A stretch of DNA of 64,000 nucleotides from an uncultured Acetobacteraceae bacterium (GTDB lineage: Bacteria > Pseudomonadota > Alphaproteobacteria > Acetobacterales > Acetobacteraceae): NCBI GenBank assembly GCA_903918315.1, contig CAIXEA010000133.1, positions 1 through 64,000 of the forward strand, in the 5' to 3' direction. The notes beneath the pieces were generated by a model. That model saw only the letters and a list, made by a program, of their open reading frames with translations. It was not told where the DNA came from and did not search any database. Both the position numbers and the translations under genes were made by a program. Below, piece by piece: positions 33,879 through 43,140 of the stretch. How positions within the stretch are numbered: position 1 is the stretch's first letter; every line of letters begins with the position of its first letter.

Positions 33879-35079
33879 TCAGACTCAGCATGGCCAGCAA
33901 CAGGGAGGACACGATGCCAGCAATCACCAGGCCCATGCCGATCGTGATCGCCGGCGTCAACAAGGACACCAGCCGCTGCGTGGACATGCGGACGCTTTCC
34001 TCATGGATCGCAGCCGCGCGCAGCGCCATCGGGCCGAGTTGGGCGGTTTCCTCCCCCAGTCGCAGAAGGTGGACGAGGCGCGCCGGAAACAAGCCGGAAC
34101 TGGCCAGTGACGCGGACAATCCGTCCCCGCCCCGGGCGCTGGTGGTGGCACGGTCGATGGCTTCCGTCCCCGCGGCATTGCCCAGAACCTCCCGCGTGAT
34201 GGTCAGGGCGGTGATCAAGGAAACCCGGTTATCGAGCAGGGTGCCGAGCGTGCGGGACAAACGAGCGGCCAGGATCTCCCGCGACAATCCACCAATCACG
34301 GGCAGTCGCAGTTTCAGCCGATCAAACGACAGGCGAACAGGCGGGCGGCGCAGGAGGGCCCGGCCGGCAAGGATCGCACACAGCACGCCCGTCAGACCCC
34401 ACAGACCATATTGACTGACGGCATCGCCCGTCGAAATCAGGAACTGCGTCGATGCCGGCAAGGCCGCGCCACTTTGTTCGAACAGAGGTACGAACTGCGG
34501 CAGCACCTGCACCAGCAAGAGCACGATCGCGCCAATCGCGGCCAGAACGAGGAGAACCGGATAGATCAAGGCGGAGGTCACGGTCGCGGTCAAAGCCCGC
34601 TCCCGTTCGAGCAGATCGGCCAGACGTTCCAGCGTCGGTGCCAGGTTCCCACCCGCCTCACCGGCGCGCACGAGGCCGACATAGAGCTGGGAGAAACTGC
34701 GCTTTTGGTTCCCTAACGCGACGGCGAAGGCCGAACCGTTGCGCACCTCCTCCCGCAGGGTGTCCAGCACGCGCCGCGCCCGGCGGTTTGGGGCGGTCTC
34801 CACCAGAAAGCGAAGCGCGCGATCCAGGTCCTGCCCCGCACCCAGCATTGTCGCCAATTCCCGGGTCAGGTCAGAGACCTCCTGACGGGTCAGCGCCTCC
34901 CCCCTGCCGATGAACGCGGGAACCAGCCCCCGGATCCCGGCATTTGTCTGCACCACCGACAGGGGCAAGGCACCGTCCCGGCGAAGCCGCTGCAGGATCA
35001 CGGTTTCGTCGGCGCCTTCCAGAACGCCATTGATCGGCCGGCCGGCGCGGTCGATGGCTTCGAAGCGCCATTCAACCAT
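33862..35079 (-). CDS. gspF: Type II secretion inner-membrane platform protein GspF
   Basis: The 405-residue protein has the two cytoplasmic GspF domains (LTRELATMLGAGQDLDRALRFLVE and LSRTLGTLLDNRVSLITALTITREV) separated by transmembrane helices, with a last helix near the C-terminus. Length and pattern are normal for the family. It couples the ATPase GspE to pseudopilus growth. Its start overlaps the gspE stop by 1 bp and its end overlaps the gspH start. Confidence 0.95.
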   Translation of the reverse strand: MVEWRFEAIDRAGRPINGVLEGADETVILQRLRRDGALPLSVVQTNAGIRGLVPAFIGRGEALTRQEVSDLTRELATMLGAGQDLDRALRFLVETAPNRRARRVLDTLREEVRNGSAFAVALGNQKRSFSQLYVGLVRAGEAGGNLAPTLERLADLLERERALTATVTSALIYPVLLVLAAIGAIVLLLVQVLPQFVPLFEQSGAALPASTQFLISTGDAVSQYGLWGLTGVLCAILAGRALLRRPPVRLSFDRLKLRLPVIGGLSREILAARLSRTLGTLLDNRVSLITALTITREVLGNAAGTEAIDRATTSARGGDGLSASLASSGLFPARLVHLLRLGEETAQLGPMALRAAAIHEESVRMSTQRLVSLLTPAITIGMGLVIAGIVSSLLLAMLSLNDLAQ

Positions 35080-36770
35080 CAGATATCCGCCTGTATGCTG
35101 CGCAGGACTTCCTCGATCGTGGTGGTGCCGTCCAAAGCAGCCGCGATCCCCGCGCGAAACATCGTGGTCATCCCCCCCGCGACCGCCGCTCGTTCAATCT
35201 CCCCATGATCCGCCCGCGAGAAGATCAGCCGCTCGACCGCTTCATCGGGTTGCAGGAATTCAGCGATCGCCTGACGCCCGCGATAGCCGGTGCCGCGGCA
35301 GGCGGGGCAGCCAACGGGATGCCACAGCGTGATCCGTTCGCCAGGAGACGTGAGACCGAAGCGGGCGACCACTTCGGGCGCCGCCTCCGCCGGGCGGCGG
35401 CATGTCTGACACAGCCGGCGGACCAGCCTCTGGGCCAGGACCCCGCGCAGCACGGCGGTGATGAGGTAGTCTTCCAGCCCCATGTCGCGCAGGCGGGTGA
35501 TCGTGGCGGCCGCGGAGTTCGTATGCAGCGTCGACAGCACCAGATGCCCGGTCAGTGCCGCCTGCACCGCGATCTGCGCGGTCTCGATATCGCGAATTTC
35601 ACCGACCATGATCACGTCGGGGTCCTGACGCAGAATGGCACGCAGCTGGGCGGCGAAGTTCAACCCGATCTGCGGGCGAACCTGAAGCTGGTTGATCCCC
35701 CGCAGCTGGTATTCGATCGGGTCCTCGATGGTGATGACTTTGCGGGTGACCGCATTCAGGGCCAGCAATCCAGTATAGAGTGTTGTCGTCTTGCCCGACC
35801 CGGTCGGGCCCGTGACCAGCACGATGCCATTCGGCAGGCTGAGCGCGTGCGACATGCGCTCCACGACCGCCGGCGCCAAACCCAGCTTTGCCCAGTCGAA
35901 TGCCACCGCGCCGCGATCAAGCACGCGCAGCACGACACTTTCACCATGCATGGAGGCAACGGTGGACACCCGAAAATCCACGTCCTGCCCGCGCACCGCC
36001 AGCCGGATGCGCCCATCCTGAGGTAACCGGCGCTCGGCGATGTCGAGTTTGGCCATGATTTTCACGCGGGAGACGATCGCGGCGGCCAGTCTGGATGGCG
36101 GGGTTTCCACTTCCTGTAACACGCCATCAAAGCGGTAGCGGACCCGCAATGCGTCCTCGAATGGCTCGATATGAATATCTGATGCGCCGGCTTCAACAGC
36201 GCGGGCTATGATCTGGTTGACCATGCGGATGACCGGCGCCTCACTGGCAAGGTCCTTCAGGCGTTCGGCATCGGCCTCGACCGGGCCTTCATCCGCCCCG
36301 TCCGGCTGCGGTTCGGCGGTCTCCGGCAGCAAGCGGGTCAGGGCGGCCTCCAACTCCACCGGAACAGCGGCACGCACAACGATACGTCCCCGCGTGGCGC
36401 TCTGGATCGCGACCGGGGCAAATCCATCCAACGGGTCCGCCACCGCGATGGGCAAGACACCGTCAGAATCGGGTTCCAATGGCACAACACGCGCACCACG
36501 CAGAAAGCGGGGGGTCAGGGCAGCAGCCCAGCCGGGGACGCGGGGGGGATAATCCTCTGGTGTCACGACAGCGGTATCCAGCAGGACCGCCGCGGCTTCG
36601 GCCAGTTGCCGCTCACTGACGAGGCCGAGTTGCAACAGCACGGCGTCGAGCCGTTGACCCGACTCGCCGGCCACACGGCGTCCCCGTTCCAACGCGCGAA
36701 CATCGCAGCCCCGGTCGACGAGGACGGTCGCGAGATCATCAACGGATGGTGGGATAAGGGGGTTGCTCAT
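35079..36770 (-). CDS. gspE: Type II secretion ATPase GspE
   Basis: The 563-residue cytosolic ATPase powers pseudopilus assembly. It has an N-terminal GspE/PilB domain, Walker A GPTGSGKTTT (K327), the Asp box, Walker B with DPDVIMVGEIRD, and the His box HLVLSTLHTNSA. The tetracysteine zinc module is CQTC...CPAC near residue 465-490. It is the first gene of the minus-strand operon gspE-F-H-(gap)-L-M-N/C-D, and is divergent from aroE with 234 bp between them. Confidence 0.96.
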   Translation of the reverse strand: MSNPLIPPSVDDLATVLVDRGCDVRALERGRRVAGESGQRLDAVLLQLGLVSERQLAEAAAVLLDTAVVTPEDYPPRVPGWAAALTPRFLRGARVVPLEPDSDGVLPIAVADPLDGFAPVAIQSATRGRIVVRAAVPVELEAALTRLLPETAEPQPDGADEGPVEADAERLKDLASEAPVIRMVNQIIARAVEAGASDIHIEPFEDALRVRYRFDGVLQEVETPPSRLAAAIVSRVKIMAKLDIAERRLPQDGRIRLAVRGQDVDFRVSTVASMHGESVVLRVLDRGAVAFDWAKLGLAPAVVERMSHALSLPNGIVLVTGPTGSGKTTTLYTGLLALNAVTRKVITIEDPIEYQLRGINQLQVRPQIGLNFAAQLRAILRQDPDVIMVGEIRDIETAQIAVQAALTGHLVLSTLHTNSAAATITRLRDMGLEDYLITAVLRGVLAQRLVRRLCQTCRRPAEAAPEVVARFGLTSPGERITLWHPVGCPACRGTGYRGRQAIAEFLQPDEAVERLIFSRADHGEIERAAVAGGMTTMFRAGIAAALDGTTTIEEVLRSIQADI

Positions 36771-37004
36771 GAACAGTTCCTATGACCCGCCCAAGCTGAT
36801 GACTTCAATGACCATCTGAGGCATTTAATCGTGATCGACCAAGAGCACTGTGAGCGGCCCGCGAGTGATGGCATCGTGCCAACGCCTTGGCAATCACCGC
36901 CCTGCGGGGGGAACCGGCCTCCGCCGGGGTCGCGATCAATGGGCCAGCCACAAATTGTCCGGGTCAAGGTTGATCTTCCCCCTCGTCCAGGGAATGCTGC
37001 CCCC

Positions 37005-37844
37005 ATGCCCATACTCACAGGATCGGCCCGACTCGCGGGCATCATCGGTTGGCCCGTCAGCCACTCTCGCTCGCCCCGGCTGCACGGGTTCTGGCTGGAG
37101 CGGCATCAGATCGACGGCGCCTATGTTCCACTGGCAATCCGCCCGGACGACTTTCCGGCCGCGATCCGTGGGCTCATGCACGCGGGGTTTTCTGGCGGCA
37201 ATGTGACAATCCCGCACAAGCTCGCGGCTTTTGAGGTATGCGATACGGTCGACGAATCCGCGCGGCGCGCCGGCGCGGTCAATCTGCTGGTGTTCAAGAA
37301 CGGAAAAATCTCCGGCTCTAACACCGACGGTTGGGGCTTCATCGCGCATCTGCGCGCCAGCGGCGTTGATCCGGCGGCCGGGCCGGCCCTGATCCTTGGC
37401 GCCGGCGGCAGTACGCGGGCGATCGTGCCGGTCCTGATGGACCTCGGAATCACCGTGACCGTGGCGAACCGCACGCGCGCGCGCGCGGATGCGCTGGCCA
37501 AGGATTTCCCTGGTCTCAGGATCATCGACTGGGCGAACAAATCGGACGCGGTTCGCGATCACGCGCTCGTGGTCAATACGACCTCGCTGGGCATGCACAA
37601 TCAAAACCCGATGGAGATCGATCTCAGCCACGCGGCACCTGGTACGGCCGTGGTCGATATCGTCTACGTGCCTTTGCAAACACCCCTCCTCGCCCAGGCC
37701 GCGGCATGCGGACTGCGGACGGTGGATGGGCTGGGCATGTTGCTGCACCAGGCCGTCCCCAGCTTCGAGGCCTGGTTCGGTATCCGCCCCACCGTGGACG
37801 ACGCATTGCGCCGTTTCGTTGCAGCGGATCTGTTGGGATCATGA
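37005..37844 (+). CDS. aroE: Shikimate dehydrogenase
   Basis: The 279-residue enzyme reduces 3-dehydroshikimate to shikimate with NADPH in aromatic amino-acid synthesis. The substrate-binding SHSRSPRLH motif, the catalytic Lys (K72 in NVTIPHK) and Asp (D108 in SNTDG), and the NADP-binding GAGGSTRAIV with NRTRARAD are all present. The start at 37005 gives the normal family length; the open frame upstream shows no AroE homology. It overlaps coaE by 4 bp (ATGA). Confidence 0.96.
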   Translation: MPILTGSARLAGIIGWPVSHSRSPRLHGFWLERHQIDGAYVPLAIRPDDFPAAIRGLMHAGFSGGNVTIPHKLAAFEVCDTVDESARRAGAVNLLVFKNGKISGSNTDGWGFIAHLRASGVDPAAGPALILGAGGSTRAIVPVLMDLGITVTVANRTRARADALAKDFPGLRIIDWANKSDAVRDHALVVNTTSLGMHNQNPMEIDLSHAAPGTAVVDIVYVPLQTPLLAQAAACGLRTVDGLGMLLHQAVPSFEAWFGIRPTVDDALRRFVAADLLGS

Positions 37845-38425
37845 AAGTCATCGGCCTGACCGGCGGCATCGGCATGGGAAAATCCACCGCCGCCCTGGCC
37901 TTCAAGCGCGCGCGCATCCCGGTCTTCGACGCCGACGCGACGGTTCATAAGCTGCAAGCCCCAGGGGGCCGGGCGCTGAAGCCCATCGCGGCCTTGTTCC
38001 CCGGCACCGTGAAGAACGGGGTTCTCGACCGTGGCGCACTTCGAGCGGCCGTGCTGGCGAACAAACCGGCCTTGACCCAGCTTGAACATATCCTGCATCC
38101 GATGGTCCGCCAGGAAGAACGCGCGTTTCTGGCACGAGCACGCCGCGCGGCCGCGCCCGCGGCCGTCCTTGATATTCCGCTGCTGTTCGAAACCGGCGGC
38201 CGGACGCTCAGCTTCTCGATGGTCGTCTCAGCGCCGAAGTCGGTCCAAATCCATCGCGTCCGCCTGCGCAAGAAAATGAGTCAGGCTGACATCGAAAACG
38301 TGATCGCCCGCCAAATGCCGGATGCCGAGAAGCGCCGCCGGGCGGACATCGTCGTGCGCACCGGGTTGTCGCGCTTTCACACACAACGCCAGCTGCGCCG
38401 CATTATTCAAGGGCTGCGGCCATGA
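37841..38425 (+). CDS. coaE: Dephospho-CoA kinase
   Basis: The 194-residue enzyme catalyses the last step of coenzyme A synthesis. It has the P-loop GGIGMGKST (residues 8-16), the VFDADATVHKL substrate segment, LTQLEHILHP and VLDIPLLFETG. It overlaps aroE and dnaQ by 4 bp each, giving a tightly coupled aroE-coaE-dnaQ operon that is common in alphaproteobacteria. Confidence 0.96.
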   Translation: MKVIGLTGGIGMGKSTAALAFKRARIPVFDADATVHKLQAPGGRALKPIAALFPGTVKNGVLDRGALRAAVLANKPALTQLEHILHPMVRQEERAFLARARRAAAPAAVLDIPLLFETGGRTLSFSMVVSAPKSVQIHRVRLRKKMSQADIENVIARQMPDAEKRRRADIVVRTGLSRFHTQRQLRRIIQGLRP

Positions 38426-39099
38426 TCCGATCGGTGCTGTTCGACACGGAGACGACGGGGCTGGATCCCCTCACCGGGGACCGGATGATCGAAGTCGCGG
38501 CTCTGGAACTCCTCAACGATCTCCCAACGGGCGCGTATTTTCACGCGTTGGTCGATCCGCAACGCGATATCCCCGCCGACGCCACGCGCGTCCATGGCAT
38601 CACGGCGGCGCAACTCGCCGGCAAACCCTTGTTCGGTGATATCGCGGACGCGCTGCTGGCATTTTTTGGCGACGGTAAGCTGATCGCCCACAACGCGCCA
38701 TTCGATTTCGGCTTCATCAATGCCGAGCTCGCCCGGGTCAACCGTCCGTCCCTGGACAAGGCGCGGATGGTCGACACCTTGGTCATGGCCAAACAGCGCT
38801 TCCCGGGCATGCCCGCAAGCCTGGATGCGCTGTGCCGGCGGTTCTCGATCGATTTATCGGCTCGCACCAGCCACAATGCGCTGTTGGACTGCAAGCTGCT
38901 TGCCGAGGTCTATATCGAGCTGACCGGCGGACGCCAAAGAGGCCTGTCCCTGGCAAGCAACAAGGGACCGACCGCGATCACCGTCTACACCCATACCGGC
39001 GAACGGACTCCGCGCCTGATTCAGCCATCGGACGCTGAACTGGCCGCCCATGACGCCTTTGTCGGCAAACTGAAAGAACCGTTGTGGCGGGCTGCCTGA
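38422..39099 (+). CDS. dnaQ: DNA polymerase III epsilon subunit (3'-5' proofreading exonuclease)
   Basis: The 225-residue protein is a DEDDh exonuclease that proofreads the replicative polymerase. Exo I is DTETTGLDP (D8, E10), Exo II is AHNAPFDFGF and Exo III is HNALLDCKLLAEVYIEL with its His and Asp. The length and C-terminal tail fit DnaQ, where the tail binds the alpha subunit. Its stop is followed at once by copy 3 of the two-hairpin repeat, which may end the operon transcript. Confidence 0.95.
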   Translation: MIRSVLFDTETTGLDPLTGDRMIEVAALELLNDLPTGAYFHALVDPQRDIPADATRVHGITAAQLAGKPLFGDIADALLAFFGDGKLIAHNAPFDFGFINAELARVNRPSLDKARMVDTLVMAKQRFPGMPASLDALCRRFSIDLSARTSHNALLDCKLLAEVYIELTGGRQRGLSLASNKGPTAITVYTHTGERTPRLIQPSDAELAAHDAFVGKLKEPLWRAA

Positions 39100-39114
39100 C
39101 CCGGTAACCCGCCA

Positions 39115-39219
39115 CTGGAGCGTGTCCGTCTCAAGACGGATACGCTCCAGCCATATTTTATCGAGCAATTTCACCGGATTGTTGATCTCTGCGCGATTCA
39201 ACCTAAACCGGTATTGCTC
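39115..39219 (+). repeat. Two-hairpin dispersed repeat, copy 3
   Basis: Module A (39115-39150) has long arms CTGGAGCGTGTCCGTCT and AGACGGATACGCTCCAG. Module B (39163-39219) opens GAGCAAT, CCGGATT, GTTGA and closes TCAAC, AAACCGG, ATTGCTC. It sits between the dnaQ and secB stop codons and is in the same orientation as copy 1. Confidence 0.87.
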
Positions 39220-39225
39220 TCAGTA

Positions 39226-39750
39226 TCAGGCGACGATGCCGGCCTGACCAGCCGCGGCCCGGCGCGACTGCCACAACGCCACGAAATCGATCGGCTGCAG
39301 CAAAACCGGCGGGAAACCGCCGTCACGCGTCACGTCGGACAGGATGTTGCGGGCGAACGGGAACAGGATCCGCGGGCACTCGACGAGCAGAACCGGCTCG
39401 ACCGCGTTGTCGGGCAAACCATTCAAGGTGAAGACGCCAGCATAGGTCAGTTCTGCCACGAAGACCGTCGGCTGGACCGCCGGGGCGGATTGGCCATTGG
39501 CGGGGGCGGACGTGTCATGCGCTTCCGCCCGGATCACCAGCGCGACTTCGAACACAGGTTGGCCGTCCTGAATGCGGCGGGCCTGAACATCCAGGTTAAT
39601 GGCGACCTGCGGCTGCGAACGCAGCTGGGTAAAGACCGCCGGCGCACCCGGCACCTCGAAGGAAAGGTCTTTTACGTACTGAATATTGACCACCAGCGGT
39701 GGTACCTGGGCCGCATCGCCGGCCGGGGGAGTTTGGGGAGTATCGGACAT
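39226..39750 (-). CDS. secB: Protein-export chaperone SecB
   Basis: The 174-residue product is a complete SecB, which keeps precursor proteins unfolded and hands them to SecA. Typical segments are NIQYVKDLSFEVPGAP near the N-terminus, VFEVALVIRAEA, AELTYAGVFTL and LLVECPRILFPFARNILSDVTRDGGFPPVLL. It converges on dnaQ, as in many Acetobacteraceae and rhizobia. Confidence 0.96.
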   Translation of the reverse strand: MSDTPQTPPAGDAAQVPPLVVNIQYVKDLSFEVPGAPAVFTQLRSQPQVAINLDVQARRIQDGQPVFEVALVIRAEAHDTSAPANGQSAPAVQPTVFVAELTYAGVFTLNGLPDNAVEPVLLVECPRILFPFARNILSDVTRDGGFPPVLLQPIDFVALWQSRRAAAGQAGIVA

Positions 39751-39861
39751 CGGGGTCTCCGTTAGGATAAGGTGCCTTGAACCGGCACCGACGTGGCGGG
39801 GCGGGTTAGCATGCCCGCTGCCATCGCGCCATGCGTAACCAGGATGATGCGTCCCTCGAAA

Positions 39862-40416
39862 TCAAGGCTGCCAGATGACCTCCGGTGGAGCAGGCGCGGT
39901 GGGATCACAGCGCAGCCACTGCCCGTTCATGACGCTCTGACCGGTCATACACAGTATAAAGCCCCAATGGCTGACAACGACCGTATCGCGCCAATCGGCC
40001 AAGGCCGCCATCTCGGCGCGAAATCGCCCGGCGCGATCAATCACCGAGTCCGCGGGTTCGTGATCCGACGGCCACCAGATATCATCGATCGCCGAGAAAT
40101 CATGATCGGGCCAACGCTGGTCGAGTTCCGCCCGGGGCGTGCCGATATCGCAGGCATAGCCAAACCGCTCCCTGACCAAAGGCGTGACGCGCACGGGCAC
40201 ATTCAGCAAGCGGGCCATGGGTTCGGCGGTCTGCAACGCCCGGGAGTAGGGCGAGCATACGATGCGGGCAATGCGCTCATGCCTTAACGCAAACGCCGCC
40301 TGATCTGCTTGCGCATGCCCATATTCCGTCAGCCTGGGATCAGCGATCCCTGGGTCCCGCCGTGTTGCGGTCATGTGAACATTGAACTCACTTTGGCCAT
40401 GCCGCAGCAGGATCAC
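39862..40416 (-). CDS. Histidine phosphatase family protein (phosphoglycerate-mutase-like)
   Basis: The 184-residue product begins with a GTG start and the catalytic RHG motif (MILLRHGQSEFN). The second catalytic His is in VVVSHWGFI, and CSPYSRALQTAEP is conserved. Members are small phosphatases or phosphoglycerate mutases; the substrate is unknown. It lies between secB on the same strand and the divergent tim44-like gene. Confidence 0.88.
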   Translation of the reverse strand: MILLRHGQSEFNVHMTATRRDPGIADPRLTEYGHAQADQAAFALRHERIARIVCSPYSRALQTAEPMARLLNVPVRVTPLVRERFGYACDIGTPRAELDQRWPDHDFSAIDDIWWPSDHEPADSVIDRAGRFRAEMAALADWRDTVVVSHWGFILCMTGQSVMNGQWLRCDPTAPAPPEVIWQP

Positions 40417-40483
40417 GGTATCAATCCAGTAAATATTTGTCAGCAGCCAGTTACATGTCTATGTGTTGCTCGCAAGGAGATAA

Positions 40484-41155
40484 ATGATGGGTTCTACTGG
40501 CAGCTTCCCGGTCGATCTGGTGCTGTTCGGGATGGTTGCGGCCTTCCTTGTACTCCGTTTGCGCGGCATTCTTGGACGACGTACGGGTTTTGAACGGCCG
40601 ACAATGCCACAATCCCCGCTCGCGGCCCAGCCCTCTCCCGCGCCGATGAACCCGCGTCTGGAACCCGTCCCCGCGGCCACGGCCAAGGACGTGCCCGATC
40701 CGGCAAGCCAGGTCGGTCAGACTTTGACCAGAATGCACGCGATCGACGCCACGTTCTCACCCGCCGGATTTTTGGCCGGTGCTGAAAAAGCCTTTCGCAT
40801 CATCGTCGCTGCATTCGCGGCAGGCGACCGGCAGACGTTACGACTGTTGTTGTCCGATGACACCTACAATGCGTTCGAGGGCGCCATCACCGCCCGTGCC
40901 GCTCTGGGGCACGTCCAAACAAGCGAGATTCGTTCCATCGAACGCATGGTCATCGAAAGCGCTGAACTTCATGGCACGGTCGCCGCCGTCACGGTGCGCA
41001 TCGTGTCCGATCAAATCAGCATGACCCGGGATCAGTCCGGTCACATTGTCGTGAGCGCCGAAGCTATCACCGAAATTTCTGATATCTGGACATTCGAGCG
41101 TGATTTACGCCAACCAGACCCGACCTGGCGACTGATTGCCGCCCACAGCGCATAG
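40484..41155 (+). CDS. Tim44-like domain protein
   Basis: The 223-residue product (or one residue less from the second ATG at 40487, better spaced from AAGGAGA) has an N-terminal hydrophobic helix (VDLVLFGMVAAFLVLRLRGILG). A Pro-rich linker and a Tim44-like domain (FLAGAEKAFRIIVAAFAAGDRQTLRLLLSDDTYNAFEGAI) follow. The C-terminus WTFERDLRQPDPTWRLIA is characteristic of bacterial Tim44/TimA proteins, inner-membrane relatives of the mitochondrial import component. It is normally followed by mltA in this neighbourhood; here two large membrane proteins follow, 5 bp away. Confidence 0.88.
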   Translation: MMGSTGSFPVDLVLFGMVAAFLVLRLRGILGRRTGFERPTMPQSPLAAQPSPAPMNPRLEPVPAATAKDVPDPASQVGQTLTRMHAIDATFSPAGFLAGAEKAFRIIVAAFAAGDRQTLRLLLSDDTYNAFEGAITARAALGHVQTSEIRSIERMVIESAELHGTVAAVTVRIVSDQISMTRDQSGHIVVSAEAITEISDIWTFERDLRQPDPTWRLIAAHSA

Positions 41156-41160
41156 AAGCG

Positions 41161-43140
41161 ATGAGACCGTTGCAAACAAAAATAACAACCGCTCCGGATC
41201 AGGAAAACCAAGACCCGCTGGCCGGCCTGCGTCCACCCGCGCGCCGCTTCCGGCGGTCGCTGGAAGACATGGGCGATCAACTGCCTGAGCCTGAGATCAA
41301 GCAACACAAGTCAGAACCCCGGCGCCCTTCGCCTGAAGGCCAGTCCCTACCGGCGCGCCCCACTCTGGCGGCCAACCTACGCCGCTGGATCGGCGGTCCG
41401 GCGCGTGCAAAGGCCGCGAAAGCCGGCGCCGTTACACCCATTCAGGGCCTGACGATCGATGACACACTGTCGGTTCAGCCGCCCGCCCCCCCGCCCCATT
41501 TAAAGCCGGAACCGGAGGCGGTGGCCCCAAGGTCGATGGCACCTGACGCCATGCCAGTCGGGGTAACGGAACCCGGCCCCCGCCCCCTGGCCACGGCATC
41601 CGCATTCTCGCGCCGGATGAAACCCTGCCTGGACGCGACCCTGGACGCGATCGACTCCCTCAACCCGCTCATCCTGCTGGGGTTGTTTGTCACAGCCGTG
41701 GTCATGGTCATGAGCAACACGCCGTGGCAGCAAAATGCTGACGACCTGTTGCCCGCGATCATCTCCATGCAAAAACTCACACTGTACTACTGGGAGCAAA
41801 ATAGATTCGGTAATTTGCTGCCGCTGCTGACGGCCTGGATTTCCAATCCATCCGATAATGCCTACGCACAGATCATTCTGCGGGTCGCCGCCGGCCTCGC
41901 GGCGCCGATCTTCTTCACCGCATTGGTCTTCCGTCGCCTGACTGACATCTGGCGCGCGACCCTCGCCGCCGATGCTTTACTGCTGCTCGCCGGCAGTCCG
42001 GCTTTGATTCACGAGACATTGATTGTCGCGACCCCCTACGGCACGTCACTGTCCTGCCTGGGCCTGGCTGTTTTGGCCATCCGGCAGGCATGGACCATGC
42101 CCGGCGGATGGCAGCGTCAGGTTCTCGTGGTTTGCGGCGTCATCGGATTGCTGCTGGCGCACATCGTCAATTACGGCGTGTCGATGATCGCGGTCCCGGT
42201 GCTGGGCGTCTTCGCCGTCGCATCGCCATCAGCCGAACGCATGCGGCTGCTGTTGTTGACCGTGGGCACGGCCATGATTGCGCTGTTGTTGCCGTCGATG
42301 TTCGCACCGCAATATCCGACCGCGCTCGGGTTGAGCATCTCCGGCACTTCTCTGTACCTGTTTATGACGGAGGTCATCGTTTGCGCGGGCTGGTGGCTTC
42401 TGCCGGCGATCCTGATACCCGTGGGCCTCAGTCTCCTCGCGAGCCGGCAGGGGGCGATCCCACGCTCGCCGGCGCCGCTGAACTTGCTGATGATCGCCTG
42501 CCTCACGGGTTGCGGTGTGCTGTTTCTGCTGGCTGCGTCATCGGAACACGTGATGCAGAATTCCTATAGCGCCCGCTATTTTGTGCCGGCTTTCGTCATG
42601 CTGGTGTCGCTGGGCGGTGTGGGACTTTGGCAGGCACTCCGCCAATCGTTACCGACCCGTTCGGTACGGGACGCGCTGTTCGCGACGATCGCCGCGTTGA
42701 TGATATTGGGATCGCGGGGCCATCTGGCAGCGGCGGGGGAAGCCCCGACCGACATCATTGGATCGGGCAAGGCGCCCCTGGCTCATTTGGTCGCTGGACG
42801 CTACGTCGCGATGTCCTTGGACGGAATTGCGGGCACGTATTGGGACACCTGGCCCGCTGTGTTCGCGACCGAACAATACCATCATGAAATCGCCTGGAAG
42901 GGCGCGGACGTACTGGGCATCGCCAAACGAGGCGGCGCCCGCAGAGACGCGTTTTTGGCGCGGCTGATGGCCCGTGGCAAACTGCACATCGGTTGCATTG
43001 ATCTCACACCGAAAAACTGCCTGGAAACCGTGACGAGTGTCATGTCGGTCGACGATCTCCGCGTCCAGACCTTCGCAACGTCGGATCCCATCGGCGACGG
43101 CCATATATTGAGCTACGCCGAGATCCTGCCCCCCAGGTGA
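41161..43140 (+). CDS. Polytopic membrane protein, GT-C-like, with disordered N-terminal extension
   Basis: The 659-residue protein is not one I can name. Residues 1-160 are polar, Pro/Arg-rich and probably disordered and cytosolic. About ten or more helices follow from residue 164. The first periplasmic loop holds QNADDLLPAI (D194, D195), like the acidic pair of GT-C glycosyltransferases. The C-terminal soluble tail is conserved with the next gene (GADVLGIA, FLARL, GCIDLT). It follows the tim44-like gene by 5 bp and overlaps its paralogue by 4 bp. A role in transferring lipid-linked sugars is a guess from the fold. Confidence 0.8.
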   Translation: MRPLQTKITTAPDQENQDPLAGLRPPARRFRRSLEDMGDQLPEPEIKQHKSEPRRPSPEGQSLPARPTLAANLRRWIGGPARAKAAKAGAVTPIQGLTIDDTLSVQPPAPPPHLKPEPEAVAPRSMAPDAMPVGVTEPGPRPLATASAFSRRMKPCLDATLDAIDSLNPLILLGLFVTAVVMVMSNTPWQQNADDLLPAIISMQKLTLYYWEQNRFGNLLPLLTAWISNPSDNAYAQIILRVAAGLAAPIFFTALVFRRLTDIWRATLAADALLLLAGSPALIHETLIVATPYGTSLSCLGLAVLAIRQAWTMPGGWQRQVLVVCGVIGLLLAHIVNYGVSMIAVPVLGVFAVASPSAERMRLLLLTVGTAMIALLLPSMFAPQYPTALGLSISGTSLYLFMTEVIVCAGWWLLPAILIPVGLSLLASRQGAIPRSPAPLNLLMIACLTGCGVLFLLAASSEHVMQNSYSARYFVPAFVMLVSLGGVGLWQALRQSLPTRSVRDALFATIAALMILGSRGHLAAAGEAPTDIIGSGKAPLAHLVAGRYVAMSLDGIAGTYWDTWPAVFATEQYHHEIAWKGADVLGIAKRGGARRDAFLARLMARGKLHIGCIDLTPKNCLETVTSVMSVDDLRVQTFATSDPIGDGHILSYAEILPPR